This document shows positions 39,246-47,480 of a stretch of DNA of 64,000 nt, piece after piece. Origin of the DNA: Armatimonadota bacterium (GTDB taxonomy: Bacteria; Armatimonadota; Fimbriimonadia; Fimbriimonadales; Fimbriimonadaceae). Below the pieces are notes generated by a model. It was given only the letters and a program-made list of their open reading frames with translations. It did no database searches and was not told the DNA's origin. Within the stretch, counting starts at the first letter, position 1, and each line of letters opens with the position of its first letter. The position numbers and the translations under genes were made by a program. The stretch spans positions 186,001 through 250,000 of the forward strand of contig JAEURN010000006.1 in NCBI GenBank assembly GCA_016789105.1, in the 5' to 3' direction.

Positions 39246-41129
39246 GTGATGAACGCCAAGGTCGACAGAGCCCGATTGGGGTTCGGCCTTGGCATTTTTG
39301 CTCTCTGTTTATTTGTGCGGTTCATCGGCATCGGCTGGGGGTTGCCGTCCGCCGAACGGCACCACAGCCTTCACCCGGATGAGGAGCTGATCCTCGCGTA
39401 CTCGCAACTGATCCAGCCCGCACAGGGGAAATTCACGCCCGGCTTTTACAACTACGGCACCCTGTACCTGACGATCCAGAAAGTGGCGACCGACATGGCT
39501 TCTTCCTATGGGGCGGCCGAGGTTGGGCAAGATGGATCCAATTATTGGGCCAGGAACCGCGACTTTTTGATGGCCGGGCGGGTCGTCAGTGCGGTGGCGG
39601 GAGCTCTAGCGGCCCTGGCGGTCTATTTGTCCTTGATCCGGCACACGGGCCTCATCGGCGGGGTGATGGGGGGGCTCGCCATGGGTTTGACCCCAGCGTT
39701 CGTCATGCATAGCCGGTTCCAGACCGTCGACGTGTTGGCGACGTGCTTTTTGGCTTGGTGCTTCTACCACTGTTCGCGCATGGTTCCGACTGGCGACGAG
39801 GAGGTTGACCTCAAAGTTCTGCAGCGGGCAGCGATTTGGGCAGGGGTGTTTGCCGGGCTTTCGGCCGGAACCAAATACACGGGCGTCCTTGCCATTCTGG
39901 CGATAGGGACAACGCTATTCCTGGTTCTTGGAAAGGGCCGGTTGCCGGAAGTCGGAAGGCTGGTCGCAATTGCCCTGGCCGCAATGCTCGGTGTCTTTGT
40001 CTTGGTCACGCCAGGGGCAGTCCTGGATTCAGCAAAATTCTTGCAAGATTTCCAATTTGAGCTCACGCACACTTCAACCGGGCATGGGATGGTTTTTGCG
40101 GGGACTGCCCCGGGATTCGTCTACCACATCTCCAACATCATCGTGGGCTATGGCGGAGCCTTGTTGCTGTTCAGCCTTGCCGGTTTAGGACGGGGGGTTT
40201 ATCGCAAGCAGGCCTGGCTCATCGGGCCCTTGGTGTTCGCGCTGGTCGAATACCTTCTTATCGGCCGGGCCGAAGTCAAGTTCATGCGCTACATCTTTCC
40301 GCTGATCCCGGTGTTGGCAATGGGGTACGGGTGGGCCATCGGCCAGGCCCATAAAAACGGATCGATGCAAATGAAGGCCTTCGTCGCCTTTGCCATTTTC
40401 GGGATCGCCGGTTTCGGCGGGGGGCTGGTATCCACCGCGATGCTGACCAAGTGGATGACAGAGCCCGACGTGCGCGACCAAATGGCCGCTTTCGTCCGCG
40501 AAAACGTCCCCGAAGGTTCCTCGGTCGGGCTGGTCAGCGACCCCTGGTTCTACACGCCCACCTTGCACGCCGAAATCCAAGCGGGGCCGGCCAACATGAG
40601 AATCGGGGATCGGATCGGATTGCTGGAGACGGTTCCGGGATTGAAAGTCATCCGGTATGCCCCCGACGGCCTGGATCAAAGGCAAGACTGGGATCCCCGA
40701 CTGATCTCTGAGGCCCAACCCGACTTCATCCTGTTTAGCAGTTACGAGGCCGAAGGGTACGTCAAGCTTTACGGTCAAAAGGACATTGATCCCCAATTCA
40801 AGGGCCAAGTCGATCGGTATTCCGATTTCATCAAACTGCTCACGGAACGCTATGCCATGGTCGATGTGAGAGATTTTGCAGGCGTGAAGACGAAATTGTT
40901 AGGGTTGGATGGCCTTTGGTATACGGCGGGGATCCATGACATGGCTTACATCCGTCCTCAAGAATGGATTTGGATTCGAAAAGATTTGAAATCGGGATCG
41001 GGCAGTTCATCGACTCCCTCCAATTCGAACGGGGGGCGTCCGGACACACCGTCGGATCCTACGAAGGAGACCTCAAGCGGGCCGCCGAATTCTTCGCCGG
41101 GCGTGGGCGCACCGACTGGCGGGAACTGA
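39246..41129 (+). CDS. GT39-like membrane glycosyltransferase
   Basis: The protein has many membrane helices and the loop HSLHPDEELILAYSQL, whose HPDE acidic motif is typical of protein-mannosyltransferase-like (GT39, GT-C) enzymes that use polyprenyl-phosphate sugars. The following NYGTLYLTIQ and MHSRFQTVDVLATCFLAW segments fit the same family. The last 54 residues are a Ser/Pro/Gly/Thr-rich tail that lies entirely in the region also coding for XerC in another frame. The start may be GTG 39246 or ATG 39249. Confidence 0.75.
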   Translation: MMNAKVDRARLGFGLGIFALCLFVRFIGIGWGLPSAERHHSLHPDEELILAYSQLIQPAQGKFTPGFYNYGTLYLTIQKVATDMASSYGAAEVGQDGSNYWARNRDFLMAGRVVSAVAGALAALAVYLSLIRHTGLIGGVMGGLAMGLTPAFVMHSRFQTVDVLATCFLAWCFYHCSRMVPTGDEEVDLKVLQRAAIWAGVFAGLSAGTKYTGVLAILAIGTTLFLVLGKGRLPEVGRLVAIALAAMLGVFVLVTPGAVLDSAKFLQDFQFELTHTSTGHGMVFAGTAPGFVYHISNIIVGYGGALLLFSLAGLGRGVYRKQAWLIGPLVFALVEYLLIGRAEVKFMRYIFPLIPVLAMGYGWAIGQAHKNGSMQMKAFVAFAIFGIAGFGGGLVSTAMLTKWMTEPDVRDQMAAFVRENVPEGSSVGLVSDPWFYTPTLHAEIQAGPANMRIGDRIGLLETVPGLKVIRYAPDGLDQRQDWDPRLISEAQPDFILFSSYEAEGYVKLYGQKDIDPQFKGQVDRYSDFIKLLTERYAMVDVRDFAGVKTKLLGLDGLWYTAGIHDMAYIRPQEWIWIRKDLKSGSGSSSTPSNSNGGRPDTPSDPTKETSSGPPNSSPGVGAPTGGN

Positions 41130-41866
41130 CGGCGGAGGATTTGCTGCTGTTCCAAACGGCGGCGCGACAAGGTGTTGCCCCTTCCACCGCACGCCGGCGT
41201 GTGAGTGCGCTCCGGTCACTGCTCAAATATCTCAAGCGTCACGGCCAAGGCCCAAGTGCGGATTTGCCGAGTGCCTCCGGGATCAGGCTTCCCAAAAGGA
41301 TTCCCAAAGCTCTCAATCCCGAGGTTCTCCACCGGCTACTCGAGTCTCCGGATCTTTCGACCGCAGAAGGATTGCGGGATCGGGCGCTGATGGAACTGGT
41401 TTATGGCACCGGCCTGAGGGCCAGCGAGGCCGTTGGTCTCCGGATGGAAGAAGTCGATTTGGATCAGGCGGCTTTCCGGGTGACGGGGAAGCGGGGTAAG
41501 ACGCGGTGGGTTCCGGTGCCGATGCACACCATCCCCTGGGTGGAGAGGTACTTGGCCGAATCCCGACCCAAACTGGTGCGCAAACCGGTTGCCGAACTCT
41601 TTTTGGGCTCACGGGGAGGGCCCCTCAGCCGACAGTCCGCTTATGCGATTCTGGAGCGGCATCGGGTGAATGCCGGTATTGAATCGGCGGTGAGTCCCCA
41701 CACGTTGCGGCACACCTATGCCGTTCATTTGATCCGGGGTGGGGCCGATCTGCGCGTTGTCCAAGAACTGCTTGGCCACAGTAGCATCAACACAACCCAG
41801 GTTTACACCCAGCTGGATCTCGACCATGTGGAACAGGTTTATGCCAAAGCCCATCCCCGCCGGTGA
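40964..41866 (+). CDS. xerC: XerC/XerD-type tyrosine recombinase
   Basis: The 300-residue protein has an N-terminal SAM-like core-binding domain (IGQFIDSLQFERGASGHTVGSYEGDLKRAAEFF) and a catalytic domain. The catalytic residues are visible: Arg152 (TGLRASEA), Lys near 176-179, His246-x-x-Arg249 (HTLRHTYAVHL), His272 (LLGHSS) and the nucleophile Tyr281 (TTQVYTQ). The length and lack of extra domains suggest chromosome dimer resolution rather than a phage integrase. The start overlaps the glycosyltransferase gene by 166 bases, and the fold needs residues encoded within that overlap. Confidence 0.92.
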   Translation: MDLDSKRFEIGIGQFIDSLQFERGASGHTVGSYEGDLKRAAEFFAGRGRTDWRELTAEDLLLFQTAARQGVAPSTARRRVSALRSLLKYLKRHGQGPSADLPSASGIRLPKRIPKALNPEVLHRLLESPDLSTAEGLRDRALMELVYGTGLRASEAVGLRMEEVDLDQAAFRVTGKRGKTRWVPVPMHTIPWVERYLAESRPKLVRKPVAELFLGSRGGPLSRQSAYAILERHRVNAGIESAVSPHTLRHTYAVHLIRGGADLRVVQELLGHSSINTTQVYTQLDLDHVEQVYAKAHPRR

Positions 41867-41881
41867 CCCGGATTGCGGAGC

Positions 41882-42355
41882 CTATTCAGCTACTCGGATC
41901 TCAAGGTTGCCAAAGCGCGTGTCTCCGGCCAAAATCACCGCACGCCGCACAACGACACTGCCGTTGCGGGATTCGGCTTTTGCCGAGCCGGTCGCGTTTT
42001 TCATGGCATCGCTCTTGGTGCCGACCCGGGCCGAGTTCGTGGAGGCGATGATCGTCCCCGAATTGTCTGCAATGCTGACTTCTTGAAGCTCTCCGGCCTT
42101 TGCCATGTCCACCAAGATCCGCTGAAGCTTTTCCGGTGATTGCGAGAGGACTGATGGTTCCAGAGCTTCGCTCATGGCGTCGGTCATGCGCTCCAACTCC
42201 GAGAACTTGGCCTGCCGGACGCGCATGTTTGCCCCAAAGTCAACGGCGGCCAAAAGGGCCACCACCAGGACGGCCATGGCAACACCCCGCAACCGGGGGT
42301 CGAGGGGTTTGATCCCATCGCTGGTCTCGCTTGGCGCTGCACCGTCATCCGGCAT
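41882..42355 (-). CDS. Membrane-anchored extracytoplasmic sensor-like protein
   Basis: From ATG 42355 the 157-residue protein has one membrane helix (GVAMAVLVVALLAAVDFGANM) followed by an exterior segment resembling a small PAS/Cache-type sensor (LEPSVLSQSPEKLQRILVDMAKAGELQEVSIADNSGTIIAST). The exterior part is like the input domain of a chemoreceptor or histidine kinase, but no HAMP, kinase or signalling domain follows. A TACAAT box lies 6 bases before the ATG. The gene ends 15 bases from xerC, with which it converges. Confidence 0.6.
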   Translation of the reverse strand: MPDDGAAPSETSDGIKPLDPRLRGVAMAVLVVALLAAVDFGANMRVRQAKFSELERMTDAMSEALEPSVLSQSPEKLQRILVDMAKAGELQEVSIADNSGTIIASTNSARVGTKSDAMKNATGSAKAESRNGSVVVRRAVILAGDTRFGNLEIRVAE

Positions 42356-42359
42356 AACT

Positions 42360-43382
42360 CTATTGTAGCGGAGTCTGGGCGAACCCCGCATTGGGCAGGC
42401 ATTCCAGATCCCAGTTGGACCGTTCGCCCCTTCGAAGCCGGAGCGATCCCGCGAGCCCGATCATGGCGGCGTTGTCGGTGCAAAGCGGGGGTGGGGCCAA
42501 AAAAAGCCTAAATCCCCGCCGGGCACATTCCCTTTGTAGCCGTTCCCGCAGGGACTCATTAGCGCTGACCCCACCGACAAGGCTCAGGGCCCCGATCCCG
42601 GTGGCTTCGCAGGCGGCAATTGCTTTGTCGGCCAAGACGTCCACAACTGCTTGCTGTAGGCTGGCGGCGGCATCGGCGACGTTCAGCCGATCGCCTTCCG
42701 TTTGGACAAGGCGGAGCATGGCGGTTTTCAATCCGCTGAAGCTGAATGCAGCAGGGTCGTCTTTCAACGCCCGGGGCAAACGGTACCGGCCAGAGTCACC
42801 GGCTTTGGCCGCTTCCTGAATTGCCCTTCCGCCCGGATAGCCTAGTCCCAGGAGCCGTGCCCCTTTATCAAACGCCTCTCCGGCGGCGTCGTCCCTGGTT
42901 TCGCCGATGATCTGGAACTCGCCTGGAGCTCGGACCAAGACCAATTCCGTATGCCCGCCGCTTGCGATCAGCGAAATATGGGGGAAGGCAATCTTCAAAT
43001 CCGGGTCGCCCAATGGGGACATCATGTGCCCCTCCAGGTGGTGAACCCCCAGCAAGGGGCAACCCAACCGGTGGGCCATCGCCTTTGCCGCGGAAACGCC
43101 CACGCTGAGCGCCCCGACCAGGCCGGGGCGGTTGGTGACGCAGACCGCCGTGAGAGGTGGCCTCCCTGCCGCTTCCATGGCCTCTTCATAAACGGGGATC
43201 AGGTTTTCGATGTGGGCCCTTGCCGCCGCTTCCGGCACCACCCCGCCCCACTTGATATGCATCTCGGTCTGGCTGGCTACGACGTTTGATAGGATCTGCC
43301 GGCCGTCCAGCACCGCAAACGAGGTTTCGTCGCAACTGGTTTCGATGGCGATCAAGGGCCCCGGCCAGAATTCCAGGCTCAC
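42360..43382 (-). CDS. tsaD: tRNA N6-adenosine threonylcarbamoyltransferase TsaD
   Basis: The protein has the TsaD/Kae1 signatures AIETSCDETSFAVLDG, the metal-binding motif HHLEGHMMSPL and NRPGLVGALSVGVSAAKAMAHRLGCPL, then SGGHTELVLV. With TsaB, TsaC and TsaE it makes t6A at position 37 of ANN-decoding tRNAs. I use GTG 43382, which overlaps the RimI stop as GTGA and gives a normal short N-terminus. ATG 43391 and the further start at 43412 are alternatives. TsaB, often next to RimI and TsaD, is not in the window. Confidence 0.92.
   Translation of the reverse strand: MSLEFWPGPLIAIETSCDETSFAVLDGRQILSNVVASQTEMHIKWGGVVPEAAARAHIENLIPVYEEAMEAAGRPPLTAVCVTNRPGLVGALSVGVSAAKAMAHRLGCPLLGVHHLEGHMMSPLGDPDLKIAFPHISLIASGGHTELVLVRAPGEFQIIGETRDDAAGEAFDKGARLLGLGYPGGRAIQEAAKAGDSGRYRLPRALKDDPAAFSFSGLKTAMLRLVQTEGDRLNVADAAASLQQAVVDVLADKAIAACEATGIGALSLVGGVSANESLRERLQRECARRGFRLFLAPPPLCTDNAAMIGLAGSLRLRRGERSNWDLECLPNAGFAQTPLQ
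42362..42367 (-). promoter_or_regulatory. -10 box TACAAT of the sensor-like gene
   Basis: TACAAT on the minus strand is 6 bases before the ATG at 42355. It lies within the last codons of tsaD. Confidence 0.5.
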
Positions 43383-43840
43383 CGATCCCATTCTTGCAAT
43401 CCGTAAAGCCACATGATCACCGCATCCTCTTTGTTGTCAGGGTAATAGTTGCGGCGGCGGCCACAATCGGCGAATCCGAGCTTTTCATACAGCGCCTGTG
43501 CGGCTGCATTGCTGGCCCGCACTTCCAAAGTGGCGCAAGATGCCCCTTTCGCTTTGGCGGTGAGCAAGAGTTCCACGATGAGCTTTTCGGCGAATCCCTG
43601 CCTGCGGTGGGGTTCTGCCACCGCCACCGTGATGATGTGCGCTTCATCGACGATGATCCACTGGCCCGCGAACCCAACAACTTCAGACCCGAGTTCGCCG
43701 ACGATAAAGACTCCCCGCTCGTGGGCGATTTCGTTGCGGAACGAGGATTCTGACCACGGGCAAGACTGCGAGGCCTTCTCGATTGCGACCACGGCCGCAA
43801 TGTGCCGTTCCTCTAACGGTGAGATGCGCAGGTTTGCCAC
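43379..43840 (-). CDS. rimI: Ribosomal-protein-alanine N-acetyltransferase RimI
   Basis: This 153-residue GNAT acetyltransferase has the acetyl-CoA loop ITVAVAEPHRRQGFAEKLIVELLLTAKAKG and the RimI-typical ATLEVRASNAAAQALYEKLGFADCGRRRNYYPDNKEDAVIMWL. RimI acetylates the N-terminal alanine of ribosomal protein S18 and sometimes other proteins. It is coupled to tsaD by a GTGA overlap, a common pairing. Confidence 0.88.
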   Translation of the reverse strand: MANLRISPLEERHIAAVVAIEKASQSCPWSESSFRNEIAHERGVFIVGELGSEVVGFAGQWIIVDEAHIITVAVAEPHRRQGFAEKLIVELLLTAKAKGASCATLEVRASNAAAQALYEKLGFADCGRRRNYYPDNKEDAVIMWLYGLQEWDR

Positions 43841-43842
43841 GG

Positions 43843-44544
43843 TTAGCCGCCGAGATAGGCTTCTTTGACTTTGGGGTTGGTCAGCAGAGCCTTGCCGGTG
43901 TCACTAAGGACGATGTTGCCGGTTTCTAGCACATACGCCCGATCGGCGACTTCCAGGGCCCGGACCGCGTTTTGCTCAACGAGCAGGATCGTGACCCCTT
44001 CTTGGTGCAGGTCTTTGACGACATTGAAAATCTCTTTGACCAGGTTAGGCGCCAGCCCCATGCTCGGTTCGTCAAGCAGCAACAGTCTCGGCCGGCACAT
44101 TAGGGCCCGGCACATAGCCAGCATCTGCTGCTCCCCGCCCGAAAGCGTCCCGGCATTTTGTTTGAGCCGCTCGCGAACCCGAGGGAAGCGATCCAGGAAT
44201 CGGTCCATATCTTTCTGAACCTCGGAATCCCGCCGCGTGAACGCCCCGAGCTGGAGGTTCTCATGGACGGTCATATTGGTAAAGATCCGCCGACCTTCGG
44301 GGCTTTGGCTGATCCCCATTTGCACGATCTTGTCCGGGCTCACGCCGCAAAGGTCAGTCCCTTCAAAATCAACCCGGCCCGAGCGTGCCCGGACCAATCC
44401 GGAAACCGTCCGGAGGAGCGTGCTCTTCCCGGCGCCGTTGGATCCGATGATCGAAACAACCTCGCCCTGGTTGACTTCCAAGGAAACATCGTTCAAGGCT
44501 TGGATGGCCCCGTAAAAGACGTTCAGGCCCTCGATCTTCAGCAT
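43843..44544 (-). CDS. livF: Branched-chain amino acid ABC transporter ATP-binding protein LivF-like
   Basis: The 233-residue ATPase has Walker A GSNGAGKST, the signature LSGGEQQ, Walker B LLLLDEPSMGL and the LivF-specific NVFYGAIQALNDVSLEV and VEQNAVRALEVADRAYVLETG. LivF pairs with LivG, two permeases and a binding protein. None is in this window, so the gene stands alone. A TAGAAT box 7 bases before ATG 44544 supports this start and a leaderless mRNA. The frame extends to 44709 without homology. Confidence 0.9.
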   Translation of the reverse strand: MLKIEGLNVFYGAIQALNDVSLEVNQGEVVSIIGSNGAGKSTLLRTVSGLVRARSGRVDFEGTDLCGVSPDKIVQMGISQSPEGRRIFTNMTVHENLQLGAFTRRDSEVQKDMDRFLDRFPRVRERLKQNAGTLSGGEQQMLAMCRALMCRPRLLLLDEPSMGLAPNLVKEIFNVVKDLHQEGVTILLVEQNAVRALEVADRAYVLETGNIVLSDTGKALLTNPKVKEAYLGG

Positions 44545-44551
44545 TGGCTCT

Positions 44552-44557
44552 ATTCTA
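44552..44557 (-). promoter_or_regulatory. -10 box TAGAAT of livF
   Basis: TAGAAT on the minus strand is 7 bases before the ATG at 44544. Confidence 0.55.
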
Positions 44558-44651
44558 GCCGATGGCCGGGTACCGCATTTGGAGCCCGTCGGACCCACCG
44601 GTTTCGCAACCAGTGCAACGCAATTGGGGCGATCTGGGGTAAGGGTTGGCA

Positions 44652-45707
44652 ATGCTGGTGCAAATCGCTCCGGTTCTGGGGGTTTTTTTGGCGCAACTGG
44701 GAAGCGCAAACGCCGTACAAGCCAATCCGTGGAACTTCGTCTCGCTCCGTGCGGATGATTTCGCCGTTAGCGAAACGGCGACGGGAAGGGAATTCCGCGC
44801 CACGGTTCATGGCATGCCATTCATCGAGGCGGTGCCGAGTTGGATCGGGCGCGCTGAAGGCGGATCTTCGCTGGCGTTTTTTGTTCGGCCGGCAACTCCC
44901 GGAGCCCAGGAATTCTGTTTGGGGACGTGGGGACAGGGCGAAGCAGCAACTTGCTCCCGGTCGAGCGTCAACGACCAGGAGGACACATTCGGCAAAGTCA
45001 GCACCGATACATGGATCCTCAAGCAGCCCACCACGGATTTCGAAGTCCGCGTGGTTGCCACTAACGGGCCAAACGGACAATCGCCGCGATTCAGCCGCCT
45101 GAATTTCGTCCTCAGCGGATCCTCTGTGCCCCCAGCTGATTCTTTGACTCACCGGTGGGGCACCTTGCTGGATGTTCCTATGCGGGCGCAAATGAATTAC
45201 GAAAAGGGGAACGTCCTTTGCAGCCCGACCTCGATTTCCATGATTTTGGCCTATTGGTCCAAGCGTATGGAAACGCCACAGATCGATGCCGATGTTCCAG
45301 AAGTCCAAGCCGGGGTGTTCGATCCGGGCTGGAACGGCACCGGAAACTGGCCGTTCAACGTAGCCTTTGCGGCTTCCCGTTTGGGGATGACCGGGTACGT
45401 CACCCGACTTCGGTCAATCGAGGACATCGAAGCATTCGTGGCCGAAGGGATCCCTGTGGCTTGTTCGGTCAGTTATGGCCACCTGAAAGGCAAAGGGAAG
45501 CAGGACAACGACGGTCACTTGGTCGTTGTTGTGGGTTTCCAAGATGACGGCACCCCCATTTTCAACGACCCGGGCCGCAACGTCGTCCGCATGACCTATC
45601 TCCGTGATGATTTCGCCCGTGCGTGGGCGGAAAGCAAAAACACGGTTTACATCGTCCATCCCAAAGGGTGGCCGACACCAAGCAATGGCCCTTGGCCGCA
45701 AAACTGA
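44652..45707 (+). CDS. Secreted C39-like papain-fold peptidase
   Basis: A signal peptide (MLVQIAPVLGVFLAQLGSANA) is followed by a beta-rich domain of about 140 residues and a C-terminal peptidase C39-like domain. The expected catalytic residues are visible: Cys190 in GNVLCSPTSISMILAYW, His289 in NDGHLVVVVGF and Asp306 in IFNDPG. It probably acts outside the cytoplasm on a peptide or cell-wall crosslink. An AAGGG ribosome-binding site lies 7 bases before ATG 44652, unlike the leaderless genes around it. Confidence 0.8.
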   Translation: MLVQIAPVLGVFLAQLGSANAVQANPWNFVSLRADDFAVSETATGREFRATVHGMPFIEAVPSWIGRAEGGSSLAFFVRPATPGAQEFCLGTWGQGEAATCSRSSVNDQEDTFGKVSTDTWILKQPTTDFEVRVVATNGPNGQSPRFSRLNFVLSGSSVPPADSLTHRWGTLLDVPMRAQMNYEKGNVLCSPTSISMILAYWSKRMETPQIDADVPEVQAGVFDPGWNGTGNWPFNVAFAASRLGMTGYVTRLRSIEDIEAFVAEGIPVACSVSYGHLKGKGKQDNDGHLVVVVGFQDDGTPIFNDPGRNVVRMTYLRDDFARAWAESKNTVYIVHPKGWPTPSNGPWPQN

Positions 45708-45710
45708 CCC

Positions 45711-47477
45711 ATGAAACCCTGGAAGATCGCTTTATTCATCTTGATTCCCCTCATCATCGTCGTGGCTTTTGGGGCCATGGCAGTGAGTGGCTCAAAACTC
45801 GCCCAAAAGAAGGTCTTGGACGACTTGGTCAAATCCAGTGTCCAAAAGGTGAGCCGCGGGGATGTCGCCATCAAAGTCGTTGAAACGGGGTCGCTTGAAG
45901 CGTTGTCCACCGTTGAGGTCAAAAGCCAGGTCGGTGGCCGCGTGGCCCGGCTGCTGGTCGATGAAGGAGACTATGTCGAAAAGGGGCAGCTCGTTGCCGT
46001 CATTGATCCCCAACAAACTGAATTGCAAGTCCAACAAAGCCGGGCCCAACTCGACGGCGCAAACAGCAGCGTCCGGCAAATCGATGTGCAAATTGCCCAA
46101 CGCCGCGTGACCGCCAAGACCAACTTGGAGAAGGCCAAAATCCGGGTGAAGCAACTGGAATTGGAGCTAAATGCCCAGCCGACCCTCACCAATGCTTCTA
46201 TCCGCTCCGCCCAAACCGCCCTCGAATCGGCGCAAAAATCTTACGACCTTTTGGTCAAAGTCACCCAGCCCAACCAACGGACAAGTTCGGAGACCGCTCG
46301 CCAAGATGCGCAAAACAATGTCAACCAGGCCCAGCTTGAAGCAGACCGCCAACAGGGTCTTTATGCCAAGGGGTATGTCAGCAAGCGCGAAGTCGAACAG
46401 GCCGACTTGAGCCTGGAACTGGCCAAAACAAAACTCCGGCAAGCCGGGGAGGCCCTGCAACGGTTGGACAATGAGCAACGTTTGGAACGGGAACGAGCCC
46501 AAAAGCAGATCGACCAGGCCCAAGCCGATTTGGACCGGGCCAAGGCCAACTCGTTCGTCGACCAGACAAAGAAGCAGGATTACCAAACAGCCGTCCAGAA
46601 TTTGAGGGATGCCGAGGCGGCCCTGAAGGATGTCGATGCCCTCGTGGAGCAGCGCCGCGGATCCAAAGCGTCGGTCGCCCAAATCGAGAGCTCGCTCAAC
46701 GAGAACCTGCGGCTACTTGGGGAAACCGAAGTCCGGGCCCCCATCTCCGGGGTTGTTACCAAGCGGTACGTCCAGATGGGCGAACTTGTCAACGCACTCA
46801 GCACATTTTCCGCCGGCTCGCCGATCGTCAAGATCGAAGACCGGTCAAAGATGATCGTCAAGCTTGAGATCAACGAAATCGACGTTGCCCGGCTATTGAC
46901 CGATATGGAGGCCGAAATCACCGTTGATGCGCTCCCCGATAGCACTTTCACGGGACGTGTCACCAAGATCTCTCCGGCCCAAATCGAAAACGCCGCCGGA
47001 GTCGGAGGGGATCCAGTTGTCAAGTATGCGGTGGAAGTCACCTTGGACAGGGTGGAGCCGAAACTCAAAAGCGGCATGTCGGCCAAGTGCGACATCACCC
47101 CGAGCCAACGAAAGGATGTCTTGCGGCTCCCGTTGGCTTTTGTCGGGATGGAGAACGGGCAATCTTACGTCATGCTCTACGATCCAAAAGAAGTCCCCAA
47201 AGCCGACCCCAAAAAGCCTCTGGAAAAGCCACAGCTTAAGGGAATCAGGAAGGATATCGAAGTTGGCCTGAAGGACCAAGCTTTCATCGAGATCAGGGGT
47301 GGCCTCAAGGAAGGCGACCAGGTGGTGCGGCCGCCGTTCGGTGGCCCGGCCCGCAAAGGCATGATGCAATTTGGCCCCGGTGATGACGAAGAGAACAAAG
47401 AGGGTGAAAACAAAGATGGCCAATCCTCCAGTTCCTCCAGTTCGAAATCAGAAAGCGGCAAAGCCGGAAAGGAATAG
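45711..47477 (+). CDS. MacA/HlyD-type periplasmic adaptor of an efflux system
   Basis: The 588-residue protein has an N-terminal membrane anchor, a split biotinyl-lipoyl-like domain (VSRGDVAIKVVETGSLEALSTVEVKSQVGGRVARLLVDEGDYVEKGQLVAVIDPQ), and a very long alpha-helical coiled-coil hairpin (about residues 105-330, rich in Gln, Ala and Lys). Beta-barrel and membrane-proximal domains follow (EVRAPISGVVTKRYVQMGELV). The C-terminal tail is Ser/Lys/Glu-rich. It should bridge the inner-membrane permease encoded next to an outer-membrane channel. The gene order adaptor-permease matches macAB. Confidence 0.85.
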   Translation: MKPWKIALFILIPLIIVVAFGAMAVSGSKLAQKKVLDDLVKSSVQKVSRGDVAIKVVETGSLEALSTVEVKSQVGGRVARLLVDEGDYVEKGQLVAVIDPQQTELQVQQSRAQLDGANSSVRQIDVQIAQRRVTAKTNLEKAKIRVKQLELELNAQPTLTNASIRSAQTALESAQKSYDLLVKVTQPNQRTSSETARQDAQNNVNQAQLEADRQQGLYAKGYVSKREVEQADLSLELAKTKLRQAGEALQRLDNEQRLERERAQKQIDQAQADLDRAKANSFVDQTKKQDYQTAVQNLRDAEAALKDVDALVEQRRGSKASVAQIESSLNENLRLLGETEVRAPISGVVTKRYVQMGELVNALSTFSAGSPIVKIEDRSKMIVKLEINEIDVARLLTDMEAEITVDALPDSTFTGRVTKISPAQIENAAGVGGDPVVKYAVEVTLDRVEPKLKSGMSAKCDITPSQRKDVLRLPLAFVGMENGQSYVMLYDPKEVPKADPKKPLEKPQLKGIRKDIEVGLKDQAFIEIRGGLKEGDQVVRPPFGGPARKGMMQFGPGDDEENKEGENKDGQSSSSSSSKSESGKAGKE

Positions 47478-47480
47478 GCA

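Noticed and set aside
44545-44650. Possible tRNA-like or structured RNA between livF and the C39 peptidase gene
   Set aside because: It has short complementary stretches, but no acceptor stem, anticodon arm or T-loop can be drawn.
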